Of a DNA stretch of 64,000 nucleotides, positions 36,621 through 47,700 are shown piece by piece. The notes beneath the pieces were generated by a model, which was not told where the DNA came from, did no database searches, and saw only the letters and a program-made list of their open reading frames with translations. Position 1 is the first letter of the stretch; each line of letters opens with the position of its first letter. The stretch comes from Fasciolopsis buskii (Eukaryota > Platyhelminthes > Trematoda > Plagiorchiida > Fasciolidae), in the NCBI GenBank assembly GCA_008360955.1, contig LUCM01002853.1, positions 158,304-222,303 of the forward strand, read 5' to 3'. A program made the position numbers and the translations under genes.

Positions 36621-37780
36621 AATTTCAAAGTATTAAGCAGCTGACTAATGTTCGCCAAAGGATTAATCACATAAAATATCATTCACATGAAGCTTGTATA
36701 AATTAAGGCTATAGACTGACCATCCCATTAATTTACAAATATACGGGCTAATAATGAAAGGAGTGAAGATACCGTTCCCCGGTGATAAGTTTGATTGTCG
36801 GATTCCAGCTAGACATCGTATTCCTAGAGGAACAATAATTGTTTTAGGCCTTCTATCCGACGACTTACCACTACCCCACCATTCTCGAAACGATCACACA
36901 AATGTTAGATGGCTTCCATGGTTGGTATGTTGGTAAAAAAAGGAAGAGACGTCCAAAGACAAAATCTACCGTCCTTTCACATGTAATTCTTTAACGGTAT
37001 TGACAAATTCCGATGTGTATTTGCGACAGTTTCAAGCCGTTTTCTGCCTGACGGGTTCCAGTGACCTGCCAACCCGTTTGCCATGACGTGATACAAGGGG
37101 ACGTTCACATCAAGAAAAGGTCTCAAATGAACCGCGCTTTTATGAATTTACTATAAATCGTACATCAAAGCAGCCAGAATGCAAACAATGGGCTGAATCC
37201 GTTAAAATGGTTCCGGCTCATTCTGCCACCTATTATACGCTTGGAACACGCTTGTATTGGCTGACTGCCGGTTTCCAATCCGGGATTGGTTGAGATTTAT
37301 CAGTTTCTTGACAGGTCATATTGAAAATATTTTAAAAAATGGTTTCCGCTATTTTTTAAAACATGTTAAGAATGATTTTGACTTTGTATTGCGAGTTTGG
37401 GCAAACATATTGAGCATATTTTCTCAGACCACTTTAATTATAATTGGCTACCAAGAGTGGCAGAAGATTAGTTATGAATACAAGCAACCAAATCTAGTCC
37501 GTTAATGATTCACTGAAAATTTACCATGCATTGTGGGTTTTGTTCTACTTCATTTAACTTGACAAGAAGTGACCATTGGCCATGCCAGATCTGAGTCAGA
37601 ACATTCGCCAAAACCATTTCTCAATTATTCTGGTTTGTTTGACCGACCATTCCGATGAGAAGTTTATCAGGAGGCAGTGTTCTCAAGACAACATTGTCCA
37701 TCGAGTTCACTACATTTATTTCCCATCACTGAATGTGCTTACTTGTGAGTAGCATATCTCTACATGCTTTTTACTTTCAT
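36621..37780. other. Possible further retroelement sequence, unresolved
   Basis: Given the orientation of the neighbouring Penelope-like fragment, its RT core should lie here, but only scattered hydrophobic strings are visible and no catalytic Asp pair was found. It may be rearranged or too decayed. Confidence 0.3.
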
Positions 37781-37799
37781 TCTCAAGCCGTCATAATCA

Positions 37800-38275
37800 G
37801 GCCAATTTGCGGTTAGGGGTACAGTTAGCGCCAATTCAGTCGCTCGATACAGAAGAGTCTCCAACGTTCGGGATTTTATGGCTTTTGATCGTCATCCTGT
37901 ATACTACACGGAACGCGTTATTTCGTTCTACCGGTGGCCCTGATTCGAGTAAATATACGGTGATGGTGCTGGAAACTGACTCATTCACTCCGACTTGAAG
38001 CCATCATGGTTGATGCTTCTTCATTCAGTCAATATAAGTGACTCAAGCACGAGCTTTGTGAGAGGAAGCTGGTGTGTGCCCTGGAACTACCCAGGCCAAA
38101 GACTGACGACGTCACTCGCGACGGCTTTATCGAATACAGGTCACCGGTTGTCACTCTATGACACCGACCAAATCTCTCCCCCTCTCACGTATCGACCATT
38201 CGACTGGTTGGCTAACAAGTCGAACAGCAAACGAACCGAATATGTACCAACTGCTACCCCGGTCTTCAGATAAAT
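37800..38275 (+). other. Coding-like patch of uncertain frame
   Basis: After an acceptor-like cgtcataatcag, two overlapping frames stay open. One holds a hydrophobic stretch (FGILWLLIVILYTT). The other reads RYRRVSNVRDFMAFDRHPVY. A 92-codon frame continues at 37995-38273. Choosing among them is not possible by eye, so I record only that the patch is unusually free of stops. Confidence 0.2.
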
Positions 38276-38349
38276 ATAACTGTAACAGCCTGAGCATGAG
38301 TTATCGAAAACAACGTTCGTTAACACTACGTGCTTCAATATGAATCCTG

Positions 38350-39479
38350 GGTCTATATAATACTAAGCTTTTTGTATCGCCTAATGCGCACATCAACCTG
38401 CAGGTGCATGTAGCATTTGGTTTTTATTGGAAAGTCTCATTTAATTAAGGAATTTATTGTAATCCGGTGTACTTTTCTGTTCTTTCGCAGTTTCTGGACG
38501 CAGTTAGTGCATATCTGTATCACTCAACTTATCATAAGCCTAACAGCGGTTTGAAATGAATTGCACTGCCTACTAGAAGTCCTCAACAGATTACAGAAGG
38601 ATACCTGAAGTTTTCTTTAAGCCAAACTGGCTGGCACCTGGAGCTATCTTATTCCATAAATATACAGAAACACGAAGCAACCATAATCCAGTCGCCAAAT
38701 GTTGGAAAGCGCTTCACAGAACGGAAGGGGAAGCTGTCGAAATGAATTACCAATTTCCCTCCAGCATGCTAGTGCTTGCAATAAATTAACAATACCTATC
38801 ACCACCGCAGCCTTAAAAATTGATTTAGGACAATACGTATTCAGCAAAGTCTCTCAATACTAGGTAACCGAAAGCTGATAATATCGTACAAATGCTGCGC
38901 TCTCGTTGTTGTCCATCGGTAGTGCATAACTATCTCACCCTGAAATAGGGCGCGAATCCACTGCTCACTGTTCGGGTTGAATCAGAACAATGTTTTTTTA
39001 ATCTGACGAAGTAAATTTCCATTTAATTCAAAAGCTCATCGCGGGCCTCGTGCATGATCCTGTGTTCTGCTAATTTAAGCTGACTTTACTTCGTGCAGTG
39101 TTGTTCCGTTTCTCCATTCCTCTTGTTCGCAGTTGGTTCTGTAAGTGAGCCGGTGCAGTATCTATACGTACTTACTAATCTACCACGCATTTTATTGTTA
39201 AGTAGCCTTAATACCGTCGGTGTCAATACCATTGAAAGACCACCAATATTGCTGTTTCAGTCGTCAATACAATTTTGATCACACAATAAGCCTTTGATTC
39301 TTACTTTCCACTTGCTTGGAGGCTGAAAAGTGAACAAAACTTCTCACTGGAATCCCACTTGGATCGTTAGGAGCAGGAATGGACGACAAGTCCATTTAAG
39401 AATCACAGTGATTAGACGGAGGATTTTCGTCTGTCAGGCAAGACTAACCTTCACAAAGGGGACACAAGACCCGAAAGTA
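38350..39479. other. Stretch with nothing recognised
   Basis: Short frames only (38644-38847 -, 39093-39278 +), not supported. Confidence 0.4.
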
Positions 39480-39620
39480 TTGTTTTTCTTCTCAGCAGTA
39501 TGTTTCGCATATGGATGGATGAACCACGAGAGCGGCAACAATCGCGAAACCGGTCGTGTGCTCCCGGGGAAACTTTTTAATCAGTCCATGTGCGAAACAT
39601 ACTACTGAGAAGATGAACAA
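39480..39620. repeat. Inverted repeat with 28-bp arms, 69-base loop
   Basis: Left arm 39488-39515 (cttctcagcagtatgtttcg... ) and right arm 39585-39612 are reverse complements at 26 of 28 positions, and one of the two differences gives a G-U pair in RNA. Weaker pairing continues about eight bases outward. It resembles the ends of a very small MITE or a long-loop RNA hairpin. A 92-codon + frame runs across both arms and is probably incidental. Confidence 0.75.
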
Positions 39621-39629
39621 ACTTCCTTT

Positions 39630-42226
39630 TTATCCCATAACAATGTGTCTTGTCCTACTTGATGAGCAAGATTCTAAAGAAGTGACCACCTCAACAGGAA
39701 TTTTTACAGGTATTCTGCGTATGTCGTGGTCGACAAAAATAAATGCTTCCCCCCATTTGTCGAGCCTGAATGGACGCAAGTGAGCGGCCTCGCCGGCGGG
39801 TGGTTTTTTGTAGTAGGACGGCCGTGAATGTACATCAGATTAGTTAGTTCAAACACCAACCGGATATGACAGTCGTTTGGTGATTGTTTGGGTCGCCTAG
39901 TCCGCTGTCCCATTCAGTTAATGCTGCTCAGTAGTCAATTAGCTAAGATGCAAGACAGCGACAATAAGGACTGATGTCCGTTCTCTGCCTTTGTGTTGTA
40001 CAACAAAAATGAACACTGATTTCCAAACCGATATGTTAGAACAACTTCGTTGTTATAAAAGAATGTTTAACACGATGTCCAGAATTCTGTTTAGACACAA
40101 ACATTCGTTTCAGACACGGTTCATGTACTTTGATAGAAATACTTTCTGATATATGGCGACATTCCTGCACAATAGCCGTTATTAATTGTGTGGTTGTTTG
40201 ACGTAAACTCGAAGTCGTCAACTGGTTCCAGCCCTAATCAAGCAGACATGGAATTTTGTTTATTGATCAAAGTGGAAAAGTTATCCATGATAAGCAAAAC
40301 GTCGAACGGTTATCATTAGTCTCCGATAATATCACGTTTTTGAATGTTATTCACTGATAGATAATAAATCACTCAGTGGTAACGGTTTAATATGATAATT
40401 CTTATAAATTAAGTTTCTTAAGATTTTAGATGTTATCCGGAACTTGGAAATTCATTCGTACTTAAGATCAACTCAGACAAATTATTTCAGATCCAGTACT
40501 TCATCAAAATTTCATTGAAGTTCATAACCTTAATTGGACGCATGCAGCATTTAGTGTCTGTGTTAAACTTGTCATAATCTGGTCACGTAATGTTGACCAG
40601 TTGCGCGACTGACACATAACTATTTACAAAATCCCTCGAAATCAAGTTGTATTTTCTATTTTTGGTTGCTGCTTTCTGTTTCCGCCTCACAGCTACTGGG
40701 ATGGTTGGTTGGTTTATTTGTTCTGATTTGAGCTTGATGCATGGGCGGGATTCGTGATAACATGCCAATTTGCCGTGAGTCCGTTCCATTACTTTCCCAC
40801 ACCCGATACGATGCAACCTTCTCCTTGCCTTTGGTAGCCGACTGAAATTCCCGCTGTCCTCAGAACCCGTGTTTTGTTTCATCAAAATGAGTGCTGAGCG
40901 ACATTCACTGAATGGGGCAGTGTCCTAGCCGAGGCAGACAAGCACCAAACGACTGTCATATCCGGTTGATGTTGGAACTAATTATCCGGCCCAGATACCA
41001 GTTTTGCTATGAAATGTACAAACAAAGAGCACACTGGTGATTGATTTGATGGCACCTATGTCCGACGAAGCCGGATATTGTTCACGGATGTCCTCGAATA
41101 AACCCTAATTTGTGTGGCCCGTAAACTCAATACCACAGCAAACAAGCGAATGAGAGTATACGCCAAGAGGTTACAGTGTTTACTGCATTATCTTTCATTC
41201 GTGAGCATAAAATTGGCTTGGATGTTAAACAAACTTGCAGTTTCATGGAATAGAAGTTCATATCAATTGCAGCTGATTGGAAGAGGTGTACGGTGTCAAC
41301 CGCACTGCTTTATACCAATTCGGGCGAAACAGTCACACGGCACTTACATGATTCTCAGAGATGAGCTCGGTCGTAATATTACCTGATAAACGACGATTTT
41401 TATGGACATACCGTCTTAGCATCCAGATTTCACATTTGTCCTTGTACCCTTTTCCGTCCCTTACAGTTAGTGCATCTGACACAAAACCTATTATCAAGTC
41501 TATAACCTAAATGGAACCTATTGTTTCATTTCAGTTTAGTTCATGCTGATAGCCCAGTTCCATTCTTTGTCACACACTAACTCCAGCATTTTACTTTTTG
41601 CTTAGTTCACCCGTTTTAACAAGGGGTATCATCCTTCTAGATTTTCCATTCAGTGTTGTTAATTGTTATAACAACATTCATAATAGTAGGCTGTCCATTT
41701 AATACCGTCTTAATCCTAATGAATTCTTTAATTCCCCTTTGTAAATCATCACACCGATACAAACATATTTTCACACTTTACATTTTACTTTCCCCTTTAT
41801 TTAACGTTCACTGGTACATTTTTACCGACATTGGACCGTTTTCACTCGCAGTAGTCCTGGCCCTACTTTAGGCACTACCTAAAGTTCCCCGCTTTGAAAA
41901 CTCCATTCGTCATGCCGGAGTTGTCAAGATGATCAAACGTTAGGATTTCGTGACATTTGGGCATGGGTGTTATCGGCTTGAAGGTCTTCGCCAGCCACGA
42001 CTGGCATCAACTCCCCTCCGCGAAAACCTTTGTGCTGGCTTAGAACAGTCTACAAATGAACAGAGAGACTAAAAAGATGAAAGAAAATCGTCAAAACCGC
42101 CGTGGAACTGATTCGTTCTTTTAGTAGCTACTAATCTGTGCATTTCTCGGTAAACAAAATGGTCTATATTAGGTTTGCTTATGAGTCACATTGGTCTAGT
42201 TGCGTTAGCGCTCGTTTGAATGTCAG
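39630..42226. other. Stretch with one candidate antisense exon, otherwise nothing recognised
   Basis: Includes a hydrophobic T-rich frame at 41653-41871 (+) that reflects base composition, and the candidate exon at 40691-40885 listed separately. Confidence 0.35.
40691..40885 (-). CDS. Possible exon, basic protein segment
   Basis: A 65-codon minus-strand open stretch starting at ATG and ending at a GTGAGG donor in phase 0 (without splicing the frame runs on to 40583). It encodes a Lys/Arg/Ser-rich segment (SEDSGNFSRLPKARRRLH...). No domain recognised. It could be a 5' coding exon of a minus-strand gene. Confidence 0.25.
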
Positions 42227-42440
42227 GATGGTAGACGCTTTGAACGGAGGTGGCGGTCACACTTCTTCCCGCAAAGCATTCTGCGCCACGAGGCCATCGG
42301 TTTTCCCCCACATTGATCAGCTCCACGTCTCCAGTGGTATCAGAGCTTGTCTGATTCTGTCTACCGTCCTTCGGCTGAGCCAGAATTTGTCACTATCATC
42401 TAGCACGAATGGGGATGAAAGTGTTAAACCGACTAATGCA
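42227..42440 (+). CDS. Possible internal exon, unknown product
   Basis: Lies inside the longest stop-free run after the receptor (42138-42680). An acceptor-like tttgaatgtcag precedes 42227 and a donor GTAAGG begins at 42441. The phase is 2 at the start and 0 at the end. The 71 codons encode a Gly-rich start (LNGGGGHTSSRKAF), a hydrophobic stretch (GIRACLILSTVLRLSQNL) and a polar Ser/Thr/Asn end. I do not recognise it. The intron after it ends in a strong T/C-rich acceptor at 42539 (ctgcctttccag), but the downstream frame closes within 16 codons in the matching phase. Confidence 0.35.
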
Positions 42441-42909
42441 GTAAGGGTAGCGTGGATTGAATGTGCGGACTTGTACACACATCCGGTGTACGTAATTATT
42501 TCTTATTTTTCTTACCTGAACTTCGTCTGCCTTTCCAGTTTCCGCCGTCGAACTCAGTCACTAGTGAGCTCGTTTTCTGTCATTAATTTGATCTCACAGT
42601 CCATGTTTCCTTCTACCGAGATCTGGCGCTGCTTGCCCAGGACGTGCGTGTTAATCAGATGGTTTGACTCGGAATCGTGATCTACTTTATTCCAAGGTGT
42701 GTGCATTTACTTCATCTAATTATTGTTTACCACAATAGCACGAGATTCGGTGCCGGTTTTGGAAGAAGCACCCATTGATCTGGCAGTTACTCAACTCGGT
42801 CGGAACCGAAGTTACAGAAAATGGTTCGATAACTGGACTTAACCGATCCCTGGTTAGCTGAAGCTTCAGGAATCTGCAAACTGAACACAACTGAATCAAC
42901 GTTAGTACA

Positions 42910-43191
42910 ATGACGAATAGTTTTTGTCTGCACCTAACTTGCTTTGCCCTACTCAGTACAGTAGGGCCAGTGGCATACGCAAAGCCGAAGTGGGCTATCC
43001 AACCATCCATGTACTTAAGATTTTTGGTTAAAAATTTGCGTTACGTACAACACAACTGGCCAACCACAGTCGCTGGTTGGATTGAACCGAGGTTTCGAAA
43101 CTGCTCAAGAATAAGACTTACATCAATGTACCACAACGCCTGCACCTCATTATTCCTTGGTCCCGTCGCAAATATCCAAGTTCCAGTCTAG
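42910..43191 (+). CDS. Possible small secreted-type open frame
   Basis: A 93-codon frame starting MTNSFCLHLTCFALLSTVG, a plausible signal peptide with a possible cleavage after AYA, then a basic Trp/Tyr-containing region ending at TAG. An overlapping antisense frame of similar length (42720-43010) also has a hydrophobic core, so the hydrophobicity may come from base composition. No homology that I can name. Confidence 0.2.
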   Translation: MTNSFCLHLTCFALLSTVGPVAYAKPKWAIQPSMYLRFLVKNLRYVQHNWPTTVAGWIEPRFRNCSRIRLTSMYHNACTSLFLGPVANIQVPV

Positions 43192-43539
43192 AATATCCTC
43201 AACTACTTGAATAGAGGAAACTTACTGTGCTGACTACATATAACTCATATACGCACTTCTTAATCTCTGTTACTTTTGGCTGCTGCCTAACCCTTTCTAT
43301 TGATGTGATATGAGCCGTGTGTAAATATTCTCTAAAACTTGGTTGAAATAAAATCTGTGATATTTACAAATGAACTATTCATCCCAGCGTGATTAGGTCT
43401 GATTAGAGCGAATTTATTGTCAACTTCAGTTCCTCTCAGTTAGATTGATATATGACCAAATTATGTCTCTGCGACAGATCATCGATGTTAACCGTTAGCT
43501 TTTCAGGAAAGGGGAGCGGTCAACTGAGGGCCGCCGAGT

Positions 43540-43622
43540 GGGAAAGTTGACCGGCGGTGGAAGGATTCGGACCCACGACCCCCAAGTCCAGAAGCCACGA
43601 TCTTATCCGCTTGACCACTGCT
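43540..43622 (-). repeat. tRNA-like SINE relic
   Basis: On the minus strand, cagtggtcaagcggataaga (43601-43620) resembles the tRNA D-arm/A box. About 30 bases on, gggtccgaatc (43564-43574) resembles the B box, and ggcttctggactt lies between them where an anticodon arm would be. The 5' acceptor strand has no obvious partner and the A box is imperfect, so a tRNA-derived SINE is more likely than a functional tRNA gene. Confidence 0.5.
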
Positions 43623-43876
43623 AGTCTGCGATTGGGTCACTTTTCTATGATGGCTTTCCTTTTGCAGATGTTCAGCCTAACTGTATAAGGCTGAGTATTT
43701 TTTAGTGACCGTGACGTACGAAGAACCTGAACGCATTGTTCTCCGTCTGTGCTTATCGAAATTGCCAAACAAGTCTAAATCTTATTTGAAATCGGATCGG
43801 ATAACGTGGTGTACCGGATGAAGTTTAATTCGTTGTACTGTTATTTCTTGGCATCTGATGTAAATGACGGCTTCCG

Positions 43877-44269
43877 TTAAATTGTAAAATTTCCCTTATG
43901 AATTAACATTCCCCGCTGTCGGAATCTCACAGTCAGGCTGATTGTTTGCCTCGGTTTCAACACTCCGATCCGTCCCAGCCGCATCACATTTGCAATCAAC
44001 CCACTCCCTCGCACCTTACACCGCCTTTTCTTTCGACATTTCTTTCGCTTAAGACGGTGAATACTGAGGACAAAGTGCAGTAGGTCTATACAACACACAC
44101 AGCTGTCATCATCTTTAATACGAACTCCGAACCTGTAAGCAGCTGCGTCCACCTGCGTTCTGTGGTCCAGCCTGACAGTGCACGTATCACAACGAATAGT
44201 CCAAATTTCCCGTCGTCTCAGCATGATTACCGGGTTTTCTCCAACGACAACAAGTTGTCGACCAAGCAC
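43877..44269 (-). CDS. Uncharacterised 130-codon antisense open frame
   Basis: An unbroken minus-strand frame with a Cys-rich middle (IRCDTCTVRL..., DDDSCVCCIDLL) and a strongly basic segment (RLKRKKCRKKRR) near its centre, ending in TAA. It has no signal peptide. It may be a terminal exon or chance. Its neighbour on the + strand (44529-44773) has better splice sites. Confidence 0.25.
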   Translation of the reverse strand: MLGRQLVVVGENPVIMLRRREIWTIRCDTCTVRLDHRTQVDAAAYRFGVRIKDDDSCVCCIDLLHFVLSIHRLKRKKCRKKRRCKVRGSGLIANVMRLGRIGVLKPRQTISLTVRFRQRGMLIHKGNFTI

Positions 44270-44528
44270 ATCTTTTAGTAATGTGTACGGTTATGCGTGT
44301 TTGTGTGTGTGCGTTCCCACACGTGCGCGAGTGTAAGCACTGAAACGGATGAAAATGCTCCCACACACATACACACGCACGAAAGCAGTATCGCAATAAC
44401 GATTCCAGAAGGATGCATACGTGTACACTTGCACAATCTCATTTTGAATATAGTTGTCTTACTGAACGGGGGAAATTCCCATCTTTCATATCCAAAATAA
44501 ATCCGTTTCTTGCTATCGTACTTTACAG

Positions 44529-44773
44529 TGACCGGTGGAAACGCGTCGGTTCGAGCGATATTTGGGAATCCCCTGGTCCCTACGGTCTGGAAGGGGTTAT
44601 ACGTACCGAGTGTAAAACGATGGTGACATTTTTTTTCTTCAACGACGACAGAGTGAAAAAACGATCTATCATCTCTGGTGGTTTGTTGATTCCGGTGGCA
44701 CGAAAAAGCAACAAAACAGAAACAGTACATTTCACGTGTGAATCGTCCGCGTGTGTGATCTGTGCATGCGAAG
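44529..44773 (+). CDS. Probable internal exon, unknown product
   Basis: A strong acceptor (ccgtttcttgctatcgtactttacag) and a donor AAG/GTAGTT bracket 245 open bases, phase 2 at the start and phase 1 at the end. The translation is protein-like: DRWKRVGSSDIWESPGPYGL, then a hydrophobic beta-like stretch, and a Cys-rich end (FTCESSACVICAC). The end phase matches the start of the candidate exon at 51091, so they could be consecutive exons. An extracellular Cys-rich module is possible, but I cannot name one. A minus-strand frame of 151 codons (44275-44730) overlaps and is the alternative reading. Confidence 0.4.
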
Positions 44774-44799
44774 GTAGTTCCATTTGTCAGTGATTGTCT

Positions 44800-47700
44800 C
44801 GTAAGTGACGGAACGAAGAAATAAATAAAACATTATAAGATTCAGTAAATATTTGTAAAACGAGAACAGCCTTGCAATAAGTGCGAAGGGAACAAAACCG
44901 GCATATGGTCAGGCTAGTGATTGGGAACGGACATATTATATGTCTGGTTTTCATGAACTGGATCGGGCGGGTCTCCACGTCGACGACCGTTCGTGAGCGT
45001 GCATTAACTTTCTTGACTGAATGTTTTTCATGAATGGAGGCATTTGGCCTTAATGAAATTTAATGACTTGCGAAGCAAAGATATTTGTGGAATCAGAAGG
45101 CAATCATTCTGATTAGTTTTTTTAACCTGGTGTAAGTGTCGCTTTTTAACTGGCATAGCATGATTACATATGTTTTCAGTAGATGATCAAGTCCGACAGG
45201 TTACTGGCACCGTCAAAATATGTGAGCTAATAGTAAACCGCACGCGTAGTTTAGATAGTCATCTTCCAATGTGACAAAAATATCCCTCGCAGTTGATGCA
45301 AAAGCTATGGATAGGGTCACCTCATGACGCGCCTGATTTTCTACCATTGTTACCGAAGGATATAGATGAAAGTATTAACTGACACAAACATTCGTTTGTG
45401 GTTGTAAATTCGTCTTGTTTCTTGTTTGCACAGAAACCTTCAGGTAGCGTTCGCCTTGCGCTTTACGTTCTGTGACTACGAGATCAGGTGTTCGAACAGT
45501 TTCCAGGATCCACTTATTATTGTTTCTTTCTCTCAAGGTAAGCAACAACGTGTCCATGCCACGCATGTCCAGCTTCGTTGCTCATTTTGCATTTTAATTA
45601 CTTGAAATTTCGCTCTTATTGTGTTGCAACCTACTAAACGTAAATTCATGGTTTAATCAGTCATCTGGAGTGACCTGATTGGAGAGGGTATACGGAAGCG
45701 GTCTCTCGTGGTAGCTCAGTTTTGTTATCTGGGGATAGCTGCGGCCAAAAATTCTGTTAGATTCACCCTCTGTTTAACGGCACTTCACTCTTTTCTTTAC
45801 TTATCCTTAGCAAACAGCTAGGAGACTTTGAAAAGGCTGGCTGACTTTGCACTGCGCTTTTCGAATTCTTGGGGTTTTTGGCCGGTGCCGATATCATACT
45901 CGCGCCATTCACTTCAAGCTCATTGGATTGATTTTCAGTTTATCTACAGTCTCACTAAACTAATTGTCTTCAATGGTAATAGTACCAATACCTCTGCTGG
46001 CTAACATATCTATAAAGTCACAAAAGATGCTCCCTGATTTTGGCCATAGGGATATGAATCAAGACTCTCCGTCCAAACATTCAGGATACATTAGAAATGC
46101 ATGTCCAATTTTCTTCCGGTGAAAAATTATACACGGATTCGGTGCTAAATGGTAAACTGTTTATTGCAATCCCTTGGTGGTAGACGGCAACTCGTTGACG
46201 CCCGCCTGATACTGCTGCTGAACTATTGAGTGTTCTGCGCCACTCTAAGTCTCGCATTTAAGGTTGCTGGTTTTCCTACCCCATGCAGGTGCACCTATGA
46301 GGTACCTTATTCCGCTACATTTATGCAGCTAGCACATCACAAAAACATCTGGCTGCTGAGAGATACTTATGCGCATCTCGTATTCGGTTGGTAGATGCAC
46401 ATTTCTGTATTCAAAGTTTAAATCTCAACTGCTTCATGGCCAGTTTACACAGAAAGTGTATGATAACCAGCTTAATAATGAACAAATAAACAGTGATTTT
46501 TACATTAGTGCTGGTTTGATAACACTTTGGTTATCTTAAGTAAAGAAGTTCGCTGTTATTCGCTGAAGCTGAAATGAGCGTATTATACACCTAACCGGGA
46601 GTTTCCTACGTAAGCATTTTACTTGTAATCAAATCACCACGGTTCGTGTGTTGTTGTCGCTGAGCACGCGCGGAGATATTTCCAAATGTAATGTTTGAAA
46701 GTTCTGAAAAATTTGGCTTACTGATCTCTAAACAAAATTCTCACCCTAAGGACTATCTGGGCAGAATGAGGAAGTCCAACTTCGTTCGAAAACATACATG
46801 ATCAACTGCTGTATATGTATAGGGTGCTCAAATGGTTCACTTGCATTTCTTCACCTTCAAAAGTTTTGCCCCATCCTTCATTAGGAAGGTCACATTCACT
46901 AGGTTAGCAAAGTCGTTCCGCAGATAGCACGGTGGCCGACTTTTATGAGTGCAACCCCAAGTCTATCTCGTTCCTGTGCGTATCGGTAATTTTGTTTTAA
47001 GCATTTCCGTGGTTGGTTTTCTTAACATAGGTTGAGCTACTCGTGTATCAGTAGTTCACCGATTTTCACCATTATTCTGTTGATTTATCCAACCCTTCAA
47101 ACGTTGATTCTGGGACGGCGGCAGCCTGGACTTTACCTGAGCGGCTTTCCGTCAAAAATTAAAAAATATGTACGTAACGAGTAGTATCTCGACGCTTGAA
47201 CGAAATTTGCTCGGGAGCACAAGACCGGTTTCGCGGTTATTGTCGCTGGTCAGGTATACATACCCCGTACTCTCTTGTCCAGATACTACTCACTACATAT
47301 ACATATGCATTTGTATATTCTGGGGCATTCTGCCCCCGGTCTTAAGGTTGGCTCAGCCCAACTGACAAAGAATTGTCAACGAATCACAGTTGTGGTTCTT
47401 CTGTAGACTCTTCGACGAAGAGTTTCCGTGCACACCTCTGATGCCACAAATTCCATATAAATAAGGTATAAGCCTGTCCATTGTCTTTTTGACGTGAAAA
47501 GCAAATTGTCAACGGCTTCAAAACAGGTGAGAGAAAAGAGTGTAATGACAACTGCGAAACTTATCATGGTCTCTTAAACTTAAAAGAGGAGGTTTGGTGA
47601 CCAAATGGTTCTTGGCCCGTCGTCTAATAAATATTATTCTACAAGACGAGCAGTATTTTGGAACAACCTTAGAAGTTACTGTCAAACTCTGAACGCATAA

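Noticed and set aside
39330..39608. 92-codon frame spanning the 39.5 kb hairpin
   Set aside because: The inverted repeat itself accounts for much of the sequence and there is no domain similarity.
41653..41871. Hydrophobic 72-codon frame that could be a membrane protein
   Set aside because: T-rich DNA yields such hydrophobic frames by chance, and there are no Kozak-like or splice features.
42720..43010. 96-codon minus-strand frame with hydrophobic core
   Set aside because: It mirrors a + strand frame that has a better signal-peptide shape; neither is firm.
44275..44730. 151-codon minus-strand frame
   Set aside because: It overlaps a + strand exon candidate with clearly better splice sites, and its tail is built from GT/CA repeat DNA.
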